This document shows, piece by piece, positions 5,812 to 5,913 of a stretch of 5,913 nucleotides of DNA (its first letter is position 1; each line of letters begins with the position of its first letter). This DNA comes from Planctomycetota bacterium. GTDB lineage: Bacteria; Planctomycetota; UBA1135; UBA2386. The position numbers were made by a program, and so were the translations under genes. The notes under the pieces were generated by a model. That model had not been told where the DNA came from. It saw nothing but the letters and a program-made list of their open reading frames with translations, and made no database searches. Location: positions 1 through 5,913 of the forward strand of contig QJVU01000465.1 in assembly GCA_003235605.1 (NCBI GenBank). Direction: 5' to 3'.

Positions 5812-5913
5812 GAAGCCTGGAAGTCCATTGACTTCCTCTCCCGCCTCGCGGCGGACTGCGCGGTGGGACGACTTCGTCCGCTTCTCGAGTACCGTCGAAT
5901 GTTCCCGGATGCA
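5791..5913 (+). CDS. N-terminus of a protein resembling planctomycete Ser/Thr kinases (partial)
   Basis: A frame starting with GTG at 5791 (or GTG at 5800) runs open to the window end, 41 codons. It contains NEAWKSIDFLSRLAADCAV followed by GRLRPLLEYRRMFPDA. The pattern of a short helical segment, then R-R-L-EY---FP, resembles the N-terminal leader in front of the kinase domain in many planctomycete Ser/Thr kinases. The kinase domain itself would lie outside the window, so this is only a suggestion. GAAGG at 5776-5780 lies 10 nt before GTG 5791 and may be the ribosome binding site; it falls in the first copy of the 26-bp duplication. The gene is divergent from the protease gene, 77 nt away. 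The frame is closed upstream by TGA at 5755-5757, so the start must lie after that point. Confidence 0.5.
   Translation, partial: MKPVKANEAWKSIDFLSRLAADCAVGRLRPLLEYRRMFPDA

Overview
The window is high-GC bacterial DNA carrying six genes, nearly all encoding exported or membrane proteins. The mix points to a planctomycete or a similar lineage of large-genome, secretion-rich bacteria: a VCBS/FG-GAP repeat protein, a secreted EF-hand protein, a C-type-lectin/arylsulfotransferase fusion, a TerB-like membrane-anchored trypsin-like protease, and what looks like the start of a planctomycete-style Ser/Thr kinase. This taxonomic call is inference from gene content; there is no rRNA or marker gene to settle it.

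Layout. (1) 1-408, minus strand: the N-terminal part of a secreted VCBS/FG-GAP repeat protein, cut by the window edge. Its reading frame holds an in-frame TGA (103-105), after which the same frame continues into a second intact VCBS repeat. A perfect 7-bp hairpin with a loop AGUUC starts 12 nt after the TGA, with 19 nt between TGA and loop, like a bacterial SECIS element. The best reading is a selenoprotein with a Sec-Cys pair, and this is the most interesting item in the window. (2) 409-607: divergent intergenic region in which I see no convincing promoter. (3) 608-1198, plus: secreted small protein with one EF-hand loop and a Ser/Gly-rich tail encoded by ten 12-bp repeats. (4) 1195-1605, minus: small cytoplasmic DUF7079-like protein, whose stop codon overlaps that of gene 3 in a shared CTAG. 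(5) 1606-1793: divergent promoter region, with plausible promoters on both strands. (6) 1794-4022, plus: C-type-lectin-like domain fused to an aryl-sulfate sulfotransferase propeller. (7) 4043-5713, minus: two TerB-like helical units, one membrane span, a coiled coil and a serine protease domain with an intact His/Asp/Ser triad. (8) 5714-5790: short divergent region that includes half of a 26-bp tandem duplication. (9) 5791 to the window end, plus: start of a further gene, probably a Ser/Thr kinase.

The genes alternate in strand and no two form an operon, so each is probably transcribed on its own. They share a theme of export (signal peptides on three, a membrane anchor on a fourth) rather than an obvious pathway. 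A mechanistic link between the candidate selenoprotein and the sulfotransferase cannot be shown from this sequence.
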